Shown one piece after another: positions 10,211 to 22,971 of a DNA stretch of 64,000 bases; the stretch's first letter is position 1; every line of letters begins with the position of its first letter. Where the stretch lies: assembly GCA_019671135.1 (NCBI GenBank), contig JAHRHY010000007.1:124001-188000 (forward strand), in the 5' to 3' direction. This stretch comes from Linnemannia hyalina (lineage: Eukaryota; Mortierellomycota; Mortierellomycetes; Mortierellales; Mortierellaceae). The notes below the pieces were generated by a model that was given only the letters and a program-made list of their open reading frames with translations, ran no database searches and was not told the DNA's origin. The translations under genes were made by a program, and so were the position numbers.

Positions 10211-12931
10211 CTAATGCTGGGCACGGATAGGTGTTGAGGACGAGGAGGATGTAAATCGGAACCGATCAAGACACAGCTTTGGCCGTACATCCTCTTCTTC
10301 CTCAGCTATCGACTGGGACGTATCTGTCGATGACGATGAAGGAGTGAACGAAGGAGACGGGGAGGAGGATCCTGATGACCGCCTGGTAGAGTCTACAGGG
10401 CACACTGTCGTCATTCCAGTTGTCGCCTTACTCGCAGGAATCACATTATGAGCTCGGTGACCGGCGTCGAAGTGATAAATAGATAGTCCTGGCTGTGCCT
10501 CGGCAGCTTCCAATTGGGTATCCACTGTTTCGGCGACCGACTCAGCAGTCCTTGAACTTCCTGTGCTAGCACCAGTCAAGGTGATGGTAAGGGAGGTTGA
10601 TTGTACTCCTAAGGACGCAGGGGTTGATGCTGCTGGCTTGGCCTTGGGGTTGAGTTGGATCCGTCCGCAGTTCTGAAAGGCTCGCTTCAAACCGGGTGTC
10701 CGTCCAGGCTGAGCTGTGTTGGAGAACTTTTCCCGCCACCCCTGAATCACCTTGGCCTCTGCCCGCTTATACTCAATGACTTCCTCTTCCACTGCCTTTG
10801 ACTCGACTGGTACAGAAACCTTTTTAGGACTGGCAACGGTTTCCTTTGCAATTGCGGGCCGAGACTTCTTGGGGCTCTCGGTCATGGACTCGCGATGCTT
10901 TGAAGGTGACTTCGCCTTGGACATGTCCACTGCGTGTAATAAGGCAGCCTCGTCTAGGCCAATGCCACTGTCTACCCTCGGGGTTGAAGATCGCGTATCC
11001 TGGGCAGTCGGAGCTGTCGTTGTCAAGGTGTCGCAGTCGTCCGATGTGTCGATTGTATCAAACTGCCCAAAGAACCGACTCCTTGCTTCTACAATGACAT
11101 TCCGAGGCTGGGGTGCTGATTCTGGCAAGTATTTGAGTTGATAGGGCTGTGTTGTTGGCGGAAAGATGCTGGGCATGTTGGCAAATGAATTGGGTACTGG
11201 AGATGCCTCAAGCACGCGCCGCTTAATAGTCGCAAAGTTGTTGTTCTTGGGAAGCTCGCGCTTTTGCGTTCCAGTAAGTGTCGAGGTTGTTGTCACAGAG
11301 GTTTTTTGAAAATACGTGTTGATAGCCTTTCCAGCAGCCTGTTTAGCGTGAGCAAGTATAAAGATTATGTTAGCAGCGCGTTTCATTTTGCCTGTGACAA
11401 CGACCAATCTAGAATTCAGTTGTAGTGTTACTTACAGGTCGGTTCTCCTTGCCAACATAGTTATGTTTTACATAATGATTAGGTCTTTGGTTGACTGGTC
11501 CGTTGAGTGGTGTCTTGTCGATTGGGTTGATCCTTCCCTCCGCGATTCCTAGCATTACAGTTGGATCCAATGGTCTAGTCATCGAAATAAACCATTATAT
11601 CATCAGTTATCACCTCGAATGAAGCCTCACAAACTGACGTATCAACAAAGACAAATAGAAACTTACGGGCCCAAGAAGTGGTACTCTTCGGTTTGCATTA
11701 GCTCCTGCAGGTCGTCTGGGATAGGATTGAGATGGACCATTGACTTTGATCTAGGATCAAAAACTCGGGCATAGAGGAAAGTCAAGTCGGCTTGCCGGAA
11801 GTCCATCTCATAGCCTGGTGGGATCTTCATACTGGTATTCTCCATGCGCACATGCCGAAGGACCTTGTCGTATGTCTTGTATCGTCGTAAAAGTCGCTGT
11901 GCTGTTTTGAGACCCATCCCCGGAATCGATGGCAGATAGTCGCATCCGGCGAGAATACACATGTGGCGAATCTCGGTCAGTGTCCAGTCCTGGAAAGATA
12001 CCTCCTGCACTCTGCCCAGCTTGTCAAACAGGATCTCTGCTCCTGCGCCAAACTGATCCAACTTGAAAATCACCTAAGAGCATTTGGGAAGGCAAAAAAG
12101 TGAGTGGGTGCCGATTCGCACAGCGAGCTCATATCCACGTAACACAGAGACAGTAGGTACCTTCTTGCAGCCAAAGACGAGGAGATCAGAGTCCTCGGTG
12201 ATAATGCCGTCAACGATCCCATGCTTCTCCAGATATGCCAACTGTGCATCAGCCTCATAGGGTGCCACCACAAATTCGACTCCTGCGGCCTTTAGAGCTT
12301 GAATAACTTCAAAGGCCATCTCTGGTGTTACATCCACACACTTGCGAAACTGGTCCATTGCTTGCTTTGACTTTCCTGCTCGATGAAGATCTAATGCTTG
12401 TTTCTTGCTCTCTTCTCTTCGACTATTATTATTCAATTAGAGAATTGATATGTTAATCCTTTTTTGTCCGCGACCAAAAAAAAACCCTGGCAAACGATAA
12501 ACGTTAAATGTTGCTTCGTGGAAGTGGTTGCTATTTGCCTCAGTCGCTCCTGTTCTGTTGATGCCTTTGATGGTAGATATCCGCCGTCAAAGACCACGTA
12601 GGGCTTGACGCCAAAGAACTTGAACATCTCAATCTTGCGCATAAAATACGTGACATATCTACTTGGAATGATTTGATGTATGTTGCATTATGCAGCGTCA
12701 GAAGGTTGGAATGAGATTGCCCTCGCTCTTCAGCAAAGGAACGGAAAAGTGTGATGAAAAGGACGCGTACTTGATGGTAGGCTGACCGAGACAGAGTTCC
12801 TGTGCACAGGAGAAGGCGCCCTTGTGGAGCCAGACGTATCCGTCGACAGCGAGGGTCTTTCCTGCATAGTCTTTGAGATGTACTGGTCTCTCGATTGACT
12901 TTATCAGGGGCAACAGACCCTGAATTCCCAT
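10211..12931 (-). CDS. EXO1: Exonuclease 1 (XPG/FEN1 family), mismatch repair and end resection
   Basis: Six exons on the minus strand: 12931-12771, 12658-12539, 12422-12161, 12073-11667, 11574-11436 and 11338-10211, giving 738 aa. EXO1 is a 5'-3' exonuclease and flap endonuclease in mismatch repair and double-strand-break resection. The N-terminus MGIQGLLPLIKS, the VFDGGYLPSK acidic site, the XPG-I box APYEADAQLAYL...ITEDSDLLVFG and the helix-two-turn-helix ILAGCDYLPSIPGMGLKTA are all present. The C-terminal ~375 aa are low-complexity Ser/Thr/Pro-rich sequence, as usual for EXO1. The intron after exon 2 appears to use a GC donor (CTGAG|GCAAAT) because no usable GT exists nearby. The AG at 12423-12424 closes it in frame. 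Confidence 0.93.
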
Positions 12932-14252
12932 TGCGTCCTCCTTGCTGTTGTCCTTGTTGTTGTTTGTTTGAGTGAATGTATTGCTGTGTTGGCTGAAGCG
13001 AGTGGTGGATGGTCGCCAGGCAAGTAAAAGTGAGGAGCGTCAAGTAGAAGTGTGGTGTGGCAAGTAGAAGTGTGGAGTGGCAAGTAAGACGAGAGTAGTT
13101 TTTGGTGGCAATTATGGGCGGACAGGATGTGTCTTTGTTTGTGTGTGCCTGAGCCTCGAGTGTCTTCAGGGTTCAAGAGAAACAAAAACGCGACATTGAG
13201 ATGGGAGTGGCTTGGGGTATGGGTCACGTGCAAAATAGGCTCATTTATCATCTCCGAATTGTGGTAGGTGCAGGTGGACAAAGGGTCAGGCACCGAAGGA
13301 AATAGGAACGCTTCTCTCGAACGAACCAGGCAAACTCATTCGCCCAGATCGCCCAGATCACCCAGATCAATTGGAGGAAGAGAGGAGGATGGTGCATTCG
13401 GAAGCAAGGGAAGGATCCATCGACGATCTGCTTTATTTTTGAGAGAAGAAGAGGAACCACAGGGGAGAGAGACAGAAAGAGAATGTTGTTGTTTCGATCC
13501 CCATCAAGATATGAGAGAACATGAATGGGGGTCTTTGTCTAGTTGACCAGTCGACAAGCAAAGAGAACAAGGGAACCCATCATCATGGATGACAAAGAGA
13601 AGAAAGTACCGAACCAATTGTTGAGCTTGACAGATCAGAGAGAAACCCCGGAGGAAGAAAAGATAACTCTTTCCCCTTTGGCTATGCGAAAAGACGAAAA
13701 ATGTCGCCATCCTTCGTGAAAGTGATGGCTCTCCCCATAGATACACAGTCACATCCATCCAATCATTGCGGCCCATTTCTCCTAATTCCGAATGATCTTT
13801 GCCCTCTGTTGCCCTCCTCTTGACTTGTTCTACTTCGCGATGTATCCGTTCATTTGCTTACTGCTTACTGCTTACTGCTGACTGTTGACTGTTGACTGTT
13901 GACTGTGCTGACATGGATATGCCTTTGTCCCTGCCCTCTTTGCCCATTCCTTTGTCTGGGCGATGGCGCGATCGTTTAATCGCCATGCAATTGTCCGTCC
14001 CCCCCCCCAAAGATCGATCTTTTCCTTTGTTTATCTTGGCCTCATACTTAAGAAGGACAGGCCCTTGCTCACTTCTACTTTTCTTTCTTTCCTCTTCTTC
14101 TTCACTCCTCCTCACTCTCTCCACCCACCCCGTCAACCCTCCTTCCTCCTCTCCTCCTCCCTTCTCCTCTCCCTTTCATCTTTTTTTTTTCTCTTTTCAT
14201 TTCATTTCCTCGCATTTTTTTTTCTATTGTAATATAACATACACAAACCAAC
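12932..14252. other. Divergent promoter region between EXO1 and MET10
   Basis: About 1.3 kb between genes read in opposite directions. No gene is supported. A short tandem array of tactgct/gactgtt units lies at about 13857-13907. A strongly CT-rich tract covers 14070-14225, immediately upstream of the MET10 start, as in many fungal promoters. An imperfect repeat of agtggcaagta/gtgtggcaagtag units occurs at about 13020-13090. Confidence 0.55.
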
Positions 14253-17200
14253 ATGTTGACAGTCTTGCACACCCTCGCCAACTCGGCAGGTCTCTTCTCC
14301 AAGAACCAAACCGCCATCGCCAACTCCTCCGCCGACCCCTCCCAAAAGATCAACAAGGCCCTCCAGAACCTCCACGTCGTCCGCAAGATCATCCTCACCC
14401 AGAACTTATCCGAGAACAACGAACAGGCTGCTCTTGCTCGTCTTGACCAGATCCTTGACCAGATCTCAGTCAACTCGCTCTCTGTCTTGACTTATTCCCA
14501 GCTCCAGGATCTTGCTACCGCCTTGACTGTTTCTACGACCTCGACTACGACCACTTCAAAGGAGTTGACCCAGATTCTTTCGACTATTCGCTCTTCGACT
14601 GTTACTACCACCACCACGAGAAAGGTTATCACAAAGACTGTCAATGGAACGATCATCAACGAGGACGACACCGTCTCGGTCACCAGCTCTGAGGGCCCTT
14701 CCTCAGCCGTCACCGTCGTCGATGAGCTCGACCACCTCTCGCTCTCCGTCCGATCCAACATCGCCCTCGGCATCCAGGGAGAGTCCAAGGCCAGCGCCCT
14801 TCAGTTGACTTCTGGAAACCTTGCCGTCGAGCATGTCGCTTACGCCCTCAGTGACCTCCTCTTCGTCTACCCTTCCTCGGCCTCCCAGCACTCTTACCTC
14901 GGACATGGCGCGGAGCAGTGGGCAAAGGCTGGACTGAGCAACGCCACCAACTCTGTCTTGGCCCCCCAGGTCCTTCAGATGTCGACCCGTGCCAACGCTG
15001 CCTCTGCTGTCCTCGGTGCCGTTTCCTCGGCTGCCTCTGCAAAGGCCACATCTGCCATCTCGACCTTGGCCTCCTCCGCTGCGATCGTCAACATGGTCCC
15101 CAACCTGTACCAGATTGCCCAAGCCAACCGCCCTGTTGTCTTCCATGTTACTGCCGAGTCGGTCGATTCCAACTTGAACGTTCTCCGTGGCGATTACTCT
15201 GATGTCCTTGTCGCCCGCGAGACCGGTCTCTTGTACTTGGCTTCCAACTCTGTCCAGGAGGCCTACAACATTTCGGTCCTCGCCCACGCTGTCGCTGCCG
15301 GCACCAACCAGTCCGTCATTCATGTCCTGGACGGTGTTCAGACTAGCCAGCAAGTCGAGGCCATCAAGACTGTTGGCGACCAGGCTCTTGCTGCCCTTAT
15401 CAAGCAAGAGCAGCACAATGCAGTTTTCGCTCAGGATGAGGAGGCCTTGGTCTCTGCGATCGAAGGTATCTTTGAACGTGCTTCATCTCTTCTTGGACAC
15501 ACTTACAAGGCCTTTGAATACTCTGGCCCTAAGGATGCCGAGACCGTCGTTGTAGTCTACGGCCCCGCTGCCAACGTCGCCCACCACCTCGGTGACAAGG
15601 TAACTATTTCTTTTTGTTGCAGCGTTTTATTTGTTCGTTCTGTAAGGTCTAATTGGCATCGACACTAACTCCTTGACTCTCTTGTGACTACCTTTCAATC
15701 AAATTAGGTCGGAGTGTTGAACATTCGTTTGTACCGCCCATGGTCATTCTCGCACTTCTTGAAGTCCATCCCCACATCGACCAAGAACGTCATCGTCGTC
15801 GAGCCCGTCGCCAACACCGCCGCCCACGGCCCCATCTTCCTCGACGTCTCGGCTTCCTTCAACCTCTGGACCGGTGCCCACCGCCCCACCGTCACCGACG
15901 TCAAGTACGGTCTCCACGGCGCTTCTCTCACCCAGGGCTGGATCAAGGCTCTCGTCCACCAGGTTCGTTCCTCCAAGGGTGCCAAGTTGGATCTGACTTC
16001 GATTGTTGTCGCAGAACCCGAGGTCGCTCAGGAGGATGTCAACCAGGTCATCTTCTGGGAGACTGCCGCCTCGACCGCCGTTTCTGCCCATGTCGCCAAG
16101 CACTTCCACTCTGCCCTCGGTCAGCGTACTCAGCACAGCTCTCGTATCAATTCTTACCGCCACTCGGCTGTCATCGAGACCCGCGTCCAGTACTCCAAGT
16201 CCAACACTACTGCCTTTGGCGAGTCTTCCTTGGCCAACTATGCGACCGTTCAGGATGTTGCCATCTTGGACGAGTACAACGTTGTTGCGTCTTTGAAGCA
16301 GGGCGCTGTCCTTGTTTTGAACACCCCCTGGAGTGTGGAAGAGTTGGAGGCCAAGACCTCCGCTGCTTTCCGTTTCGCCTTGGGAGCCAAGCAGATCCAG
16401 GTCCTTCTCATCGACTTGAACAACGTTGCCAAGGAGTTGGGTCTCTCGGGTGCTGGCAAGACCGTTCTGGGCCAGATCACCTTCCTCAAGACCCACTCTT
16501 CCAACTTGCAGGATGCCGCCTTTGGTGCCATTGCCCGCCAGTACGAGACCTCCAACAACAAGCTGCTCAACGATTTGATCACTTCCCTCGTCGACCGTGT
16601 CGACAAGGAGGTCATCGAGGTGCCCCAGAACCCCAACTGGTTGGCCATTGAGCTCGGTGAGGCCGATCAGGCCGCCCTTGCCCTCCCCAAGCACGTCACC
16701 TCGACTGTCCGTGGTATCGCCAACGCCTTCGAGGGCTCCAACACTACAATTGTTGAGGAGTCTGTCTCTGAGGAAGGAGAGGTCGCTCTTGGAAAGACCT
16801 CGAACTGGCACCAAGCTGCCTGGCAGCTCATGTTCTCCGAGGCCCACGAGACCCGCCAGGCCCTCTCTGATGGCGACCACTCGTACTTGGTCAAGATCAC
16901 CGAGAACCGTCGTCTCACCCCCTCAACCTACGACCGTAACGTCTTCCACCTCGAGTTCGACACCACCAACACGGGTCTCAAGTACGATATCGGAGATGCT
17001 CTCGGCATCCACGGCTGGAATGATACCCAGGAGGTCCTCGACTTCATCGAGTTCTACGGTGAGAAGCCCGAGACCGTCGTCATCGTCCCCCGTGCATTGG
17101 CTAAGAACGCCCCCGAGGGCACCGTCGCCCGCCACCAGACCAACTCACTCCTCCAGGTTCTCCAACAGACTTTGGATCTCTTTGGTCGCCCCTCCAAGCG

Positions 17201-18059
17201 TTTCTATGCAGACTTGATCCCCTATGCGACCAACGCTGCCGAGAAGGAACGCCTCACCCACTTGATCTCTGCCGAGGGCGCCCAAGAGTTCAAGGACCGT
17301 GTCGACGAGACCCTTACCCACGCCGATATCCTTCGCGAGTTCCCCTCTGCCCACCCTTCGATCCCCCAGCTGATCAACATGTTGCCCGCCATCAAGCCTC
17401 GCCACTACTCGATCGCCTCCTCCCAAAAGGCGCACCCCAACTCGGTCCATCTTCTGATCGTCGCTGTCGAGTGGACCTCCCCTTCAGGCAAGGCCCGCCT
17501 TGGTCAGTGCACTCGCTACTTGACCTCCTTGAGCGTCGGCGCCAATGTCACCGTCTCCATCAAGCCCTCTGTCATGACCCTGCCCCCATCGCCCCACCAG
17601 CCTGTCATCATGGCCGGTCTCGGTACAGGCATGGCCCCCTTCCGCGCCTTCATCCAGGAGCGCGCCTGGCAAAAGGCCCAAGGCATGGATGTCGGTCCCA
17701 TGATCCTCTACTTTGGTTCCCGCAACCGTTCCAACGAATACTTGTACGGTGAAGAACTCGAAGCCTACCACGCCGACGGACTTTTGACCCACCTCCGCCT
17801 TGCCTTCTCGCGTGACCAAAAGGAAAAGATCTACATTCAGCACAAGATGAACGAGGACGGCAGCCTGTTGCACAAGTACCTTTTGGATGCCCAGTTGAAC
17901 GGACACTTCTACTTGTGCGGACCTACCTGGCCCGCTGGAGATGTCAAGGATGCGATTGTGCAGAGTTTCATGGACGGTGAGGCTTGCGCTGCGATTGATG
18001 CCAACCGTATTGTCAACAAGTTGAAGGAGGAGGAGCGCTATGTTCTTGAGGTCTACTAA
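14253..18059 (+). CDS. MET10: Sulfite reductase (NADPH) flavoprotein alpha subunit
   Basis: Two exons, 14253-15599 and 15708-18059, joined in frame to 1232 aa. The intron runs GTAACT...ATTAG. The subunit carries electrons from NADPH through FAD to the sulfite reductase haemoprotein in assimilatory sulfate reduction. The middle part resembles the pyruvate:ferredoxin oxidoreductase-like domains of fungal Met10 (blocks such as RPVVFHVTAES and VKYGLHGASLTQGW). The C-terminal third is a CysJ-like FAD/NADPH module: RNVFHLEFDTTNTGLKYDIGDALGIH, RHYSIASS for FAD binding, GTGMAPFRAFIQER for NADPH, and a terminal RYVLEVY. An N-terminal extension of about 150 aa, rich in Thr/Ser, precedes the conserved part and makes the protein longer than yeast Met10 (about 1035 aa). 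Codon use is strongly C-ending, which suggests high expression. Confidence 0.92.
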
Positions 18060-18152
18060 AGAGGAGGATGCTTATTGTTCATCCCCCCTCTTTTTGTACC
18101 AGTATCACTTTTTTCATCTCTTGTAAACATTCCCATTTCATTTTGTCTTTGT

Positions 18153-18158
18153 AATAAA
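18153..18158 (+). terminator. Polyadenylation signal AATAAA for MET10
   Basis: A canonical AATAAA about 95 nt after the MET10 stop codon, in an otherwise T-rich 3' flank. Assigned from motif and position only. Confidence 0.55.
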
Positions 18159-18412
18159 AGCAAGCTAGTCATACCCCCCATGTCCATTCTCATTGTCTTT
18201 CTCTCCTTCTTGAAAAATGAGCGCCACCAACCTCAAAAGTGATCAAGCGTGAGTCAGTTCCTGTTCATTTTCCCAGGCACGATGATCCTATTCCATCCTA
18301 TCTTTTTTCAGAAAGGAAATTTCCGTTCGTCCTCTTTACTTCTTTCTTCCTCTCTCTCTTAATCTTCATCCTTCAACCTCCCCTCATTCCATCTCTTACA
18401 CCCTCATTCACA

Positions 18413-19188
18413 ATGACCACCGAGACACAACCCCCCACAGCCACAGTCATCATCCGCCTCGCACGCCCAGAAGACGACGCCCTCTATGGCGACGATATCT
18501 ACCGAATCGTTAACGCCGCCTACCGCTCCAGTAAATGTCTACTCACACCTCCCTTTCATTGCTCATTTTTTCTTTTGTCCTGTCCCTCCTCTCCCAGCAT
18601 GGTCTATTCATCGGTCTAACCTAACCTCTTTCATTTTTTTTTTACTACATCAAATATTCTCACCACACACCCCTAATAGACGCAGGATGGACACACGAAT
18701 CCCACTTGATTGCAAAAGACCGTATCTCCCGTGCAAATGTAAAATCAGTCCTCTCCGACACCATCAACCCCGTCCTCCTCGCCTTTGACTCTGTGTCCAA
18801 CAGTGTTCTCGGAACCCTCCAACTCGACCCCGCAGAACATTACCCCGATTTCGGTCACTACACCGCCAACTCTACCTACTCTTTTGACTACACCACCTCT
18901 GAGGCTGTCCCGCGCACAGAACAGATCATGCTCGGCTTAATCTCTGTCGACCCCACCCAACAATCCCGTGGTACCGGTAGGAAGCTTGTCGAAGCCGGGT
19001 TGAAGCACGCAAGGGAAGCCATGGGCAGGAGACAGGCCGTGGTGTATGTGTTGTACCAGAGGACGGAATTGAGGGAGTGGTATCAGAGGGTTGGGTTTGT
19101 CGATTATGGAGAGAAGAGACCTTACCCGGATGTTGGGAATACTAAGCAGGAGGATGTTCATTTCAATGTTTTGAGATTGGCCTTGTAA
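18413..19188 (+). CDS. GNAT-family N-acetyltransferase
   Basis: Two exons, 18413-18530 and 18680-19188, giving 208 aa. The join (TCC A|AC GCA) yields AYRSNAGWTHESHL, typical of this fungal GNAT group, where a short N-terminal strand-helix (IIRLARPEDDALYGDDIYRIVNAAYR) is followed by a WT.ES.L segment. The acetyl-CoA binding motif A is LGLISVDPTQQSRGTGRKLV at about residues 136-155, followed by the VLYQRTELREWYQRVGF motif B. The substrate is unknown. The intron (149 nt) is T-rich and ends CTAATAG. The start lies in a good context (CACAATGACC) after a CT-rich leader. Confidence 0.85.
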
Positions 19189-19474
19189 ACGGTGATGGAG
19201 GTTGCGGAGGTCAGCGCAGAGTGCATCTTCTCCCTTTTTAGAATACAAACATACCCCCATAGATTTATCTAATGTCCGATGGATGGTCAATTCATTCTTG
19301 CAGCCTTGTTTCCTGTTTCTTGTTTCCCCCACATTGTCATTGTCGCCACCGAGAAACAACGTTCCGCGCCATACAAATGTACTTTGTTGCTTGTTTGATA
19401 TTTTATTCCTTTTTTCTTCCCACACACTCTCTCCGTCATCTTCGGCCCAACAAAAAATGCAAAAGTACCTGTTT

Positions 19475-21119
19475 CTAAAAGATGCGGATGATAAAGAACA
19501 TAAAGACAAAGACAACACTGACACCCAAGACAATCCCCCAAATCATCCATTTGGTCTTTCGACTCTGCTTCGAGTACAACTCCAACCGTGCCCGCTCCTT
19601 TCCCAACCGCGAAATATTCGTATCCAGTGCCTGATCAGCATCATCAAACACCTATTTTGTTTTGTTTCGCCAAAAGCAAGATAGAGGTGAAAGAACAAAA
19701 CATGTCAGTGTCGCACTTTGCATTTCGTCTCCATTGTCAATTTGCATTGCATCATGAGCACGAAAGACGTAACGTTATATTATGATATCTTACCCCGGAC
19801 TTTTGTTCATCGACAAGGGTCTGCTGGATCGCAAGGGCATTGTGCCGGAGCTGCTGCATCAATGCCGAAATTCCAGCCTCCATCTCCTCACGCGCCGCAC
19901 GATCGTTCTGGAGCGCTGCTTCCACTTGTGCCTGATCCCCGCGCACAGTATTGCTGTTGTTATTGTTGTTGCTGGCACTGGCTCCACCACCACTTCGACC
20001 CGTCGTGATTCCCAAGCTGTTCTGGTGGTTGCTATTGCTGTTCCCGTAGAGTCCGTTCCTGTCAGATCTAATGGTTCATGTAAACGAAGGCGAAAAAAAG
20101 GATACATGCATGATGTCAGCATTGCCCTCGTCCTGACTGCGTTCTTGAAAAACCAGCATAGTCCTTCCAGTGTTCTCATACCTCCGTTCCCGAATTTGTG
20201 ATGCTGGGTCAGTTGGTGCATGTGTATGTTGCTTCTATATTCATAAATCAATAGTAAAACCATATCAGCCTCATCCATTTGTCATCAGTCGGCAGCGAGC
20301 ATCCATACGTCTGAGCAACCCGTTCACAAAAAAAAATAATTCTTGCGACCCACATACCAGTTCGTGATGCTTCTCAGTGTCAACGGCGACAGACGGCCGC
20401 CTCAGTGCATAATCCTGTCCTCCATGTCTCCCATCAACAAGCTGCGACGCGTCCGACACCATCCTGGTCTGAACCAATCCCTTATGACTAGGTTGCACCT
20501 ATTTTGATTAATTGAAGTCAAAAAAGAGAATTTTCCAGTCAGAGAATGCAGTATCTCGTTTGTCTTGCTGCTCTGTCTACCGCCGTTGCGCTATTCCTTA
20601 CGGTTGTAGGTCCACCGACGGCGCTTGTCAATGCCTCGATTTTGTCCGCATATCCTTGGATCGCTGCCTTGTCGATCCTACCACTAGAAAAATAATAAAA
20701 GTGCAATAATGAAATACGTTAGTTTTCGCCTATTACGCAAGGTGCGTGTGGTTCAACATCTCTTGCAATTTAAAAGGTACGGCTCTTGTACCTTCTTGAA
20801 AGATCCTCCTCCAGTCCTATAAGCATCTCCTCCAGCGCTTTAATGTTCTATAACCCAAAAACGCAAAGCGAAATTCTAGTCAGCCAACGGCCACTTCAAT
20901 CGCACACAAGGTCATAAAGCAAAAACAAAACTGTATCTTTATAAAGAAGAAACAAAACAAAAAAAGGTGTACCATGAGGTATTTGCTCCGCTCTGAGCCT
21001 TGGAGGATCCTATCTGCTTGCACTTTGGCGTCGCACTTGGCCATCAGTCGCCGCATGTTGATCTCCTTCACTGAGGGTGACCCATACGGTAGCATGGGTG
21101 GGAGACTTGCAGATGGCAT
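19475..21119 (-). CDS. USE1: ER SNARE USE1 (Golgi-to-ER retrograde transport)
   Basis: Seven exons on the minus strand: 21119-20973, 20847-20792, 20683-20602, 20498-20358, 20234-20182, 20067-19794 and 19651-19475, giving 309 aa. All junctions are GT-AG and in frame. USE1 is an unconventional SNARE of the ER that fuses COPI vesicles returning from the Golgi. The N-terminus (EINMRRLMAKCDAKV, then IKALEEMLIGLE) fits the family. The middle is a low-complexity linker with an Asn run. The SNARE helix runs from about residue 215 (AREEMEAGISALMQQLRHNA, then DEQKSGVFDDADQALDTNIS). A single C-terminal anchor, MIWGIVLGVSVVFVFMFFII, ends two residues before the stop. The 34-44 nt minimum exon spacing seen elsewhere is respected. 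The exon 5 donor (GGAG|GTATGAG) was chosen because it alone keeps frame with exon 6. Confidence 0.88.
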
Positions 21120-21334
21120 CTCTTCCTTGTTATGCTGAGGGAGGGGTATATGTTGGTTGCTTGTTGAGAGTTGTTGCCTGCCTGCTGATGTTCCTGCTGG
21201 TAGTTGGTGGGTTGCTTGATGCAGAATGAATGTAAGTCGTGAAGAGTGGAATGGGGAGACGGTTTGCTTGCCTATTCACGTTCCTCCACGTTTCAAAAGT
21301 GGGTGACTGCTGGCCAAAATTAGGATCTAGTCGA

Positions 21335-22971
21335 CTACGAAAAATCGTCGTCTTCCCAGAAGAACATCGATTGCGACGAGGTATGCCCAAAGTCCATATC
21401 ATCATCTTCCTGCCCAACACGGGCACCACTTCCCTTGACCTTGACAGGTTCAGGATCAACAATATCTGAGATCCCGTCCTTTCCAATATGAAACGAGACG
21501 GTCTGTTCTTGCATCGTCGGTGATTTGAACACTCGCGCGTATCGCTGTTGACCGTGTCCTCCTTGATCGTACAGCCGTATCCGGTGTGTGCATATGTTGC
21601 CCCACGTCTCGCCTAGTGCTGGATGGACATTGTCGTCTAGTGGGTCGAATGGCCGTTTTCCTGTTGCAGGTGCGTCTATTGTTGTCGTCATCTGGTTAAT
21701 CACCACCACCTACAAAAAAGATCAAGCAGAATTAGTCGAAGGACTTTGGAGAGAGAGTCGTTGGTGTACAAGTATAATTGAGATGAATCCTCAAGGCTTA
21801 CCGCCAAGTCGTGCTGCCGTGCTAGATCCGCCAGCTGTCGACCAAGTGATACCACAAGTTTGGTCCGTAAGCGCGTATCACTAAAATTCGACCTGAACAA
21901 AAACGAAATCGAGTCCACTACCACCAACTTGACCTATATGGTAGGAAAAGAGAAATGCGAATACCTTGTGTCAGCACTTCTACCCTTCTGAAATGTCATT
22001 AAAACGACCTGATCCAGGATAATTTGATTAAGAACATACGTTGGGGTGTTCCTGCAATATGCCGGCGAGGATCCTGACCATCGCAATGAACTCTACTGGA
22101 CTGTGAACGCGACAATACTGAATCCCTCTCAGTAAGTCATCGGTCGTTAATGATGGCTTCGCCCCTGCAGCCTTGGATGACTCGCTCAGTCTCGCCGCAC
22201 ATGCGCTAGCCAGCTGAGAGGCGCGTCGTGCCACAAAACTGCCCTCTGTATCAATATAGATCGACGATCCTCCAGCGCCACCCATGGACCTGGGCATCTG
22301 GGCATTAACCGATAGTTGAATCCTATACAGTATCGAACAGGCTCCATGTCAGCTCGCATGTTGAAGAATTGTCAAAATCAATGAACAACCGGTTAAAGTG
22401 AAGGCATGCTAGGAGGTCATACCCGAGCTGCGTTTTGCCAGATCCCGGGAGTCCACAAATTTCGGTAATCTTTCCTGGAGGGATCCCATGTGAGCCACCA
22501 AAGAGACTGTCGATTGCTGGACTGGATGTGGTGATGGGCGCCAGTTTCTTTTCCTGCTCCCATGTCTGATCCGCTGTGAACGATTTCACTCCAAGGCCTA
22601 CAAGTTCAAACGAGATCATTAGGTTTTTGTTCGTTGTCAGAGGTATCATTGTAGTTTCTTCCTGACGTGTTTCCTCAGTATGTACTTTTAGGGTGTAGTT
22701 GATCCAAAAGTTCTTGCGCTTGCTCCGGAGTCAACTTCAGTTCTATTTGTTCACAGAAAGAAAATATGGTACTTATAAGTAAAAAGAAAAAAAAACACGA
22801 CGGTTACCGCACGAAGCAGTAGCAGGTAAATAAGGATAGGTAAGTACCTTTTGCAAGGTCAGCGGTGGGGATGGCAGAGAGGTCTCCAACAGTGGTGTAT
22901 CCGGACCGGATGATTTTTTCCCGGAGTTGGATTGTGAGACGGAGGGTGACAGCCGGTCGGGAGGAAGCCAT
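21335..22971 (-). CDS. RAD51C: RAD51C-like RecA-family recombination protein
   Basis: Six exons on the minus strand: 22971-22848, 22742-22686, 22597-22423, 22322-22040, 21933-21802 and 21709-21335, giving 381 aa. RAD51 paralogues assist homologous recombination. An N-terminal helical domain (LRLTIREKIIRSGYTTVGDL) is followed by IDSLFGGSHGIPPGKITEIC, Walker A GLPGSGKTQ, the YIDTEGSF motif, Walker B VKLVVVDSISFLFR, then VVINQMTTT and HPALGETWGNICTHRIRL. This order and the GGSHGIPPGKITEI wording are closest to RAD51C as I recall it, but RAD55-like paralogues cannot be excluded. The tail is very acidic (GQEDDDMDFG...WEDDDFS). Confidence 0.85.

Noticed and set aside
10752..11141. 129-aa plus-strand frame over the EXO1 C-terminal region
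   Set aside because: Antisense shadow of a low-complexity part of EXO1.
14703..15416. 237-aa minus-strand frame inside the MET10 first exon
   Set aside because: Another shadow caused by C-ending codons on the coding strand.
15744..16880. 378-aa open frame on the minus strand across MET10
   Set aside because: It is the antisense shadow of the strongly codon-biased MET10 gene. Its sequence is Gly/Leu/Asp-rich with no domain, and the plus-strand protein is clearly real.
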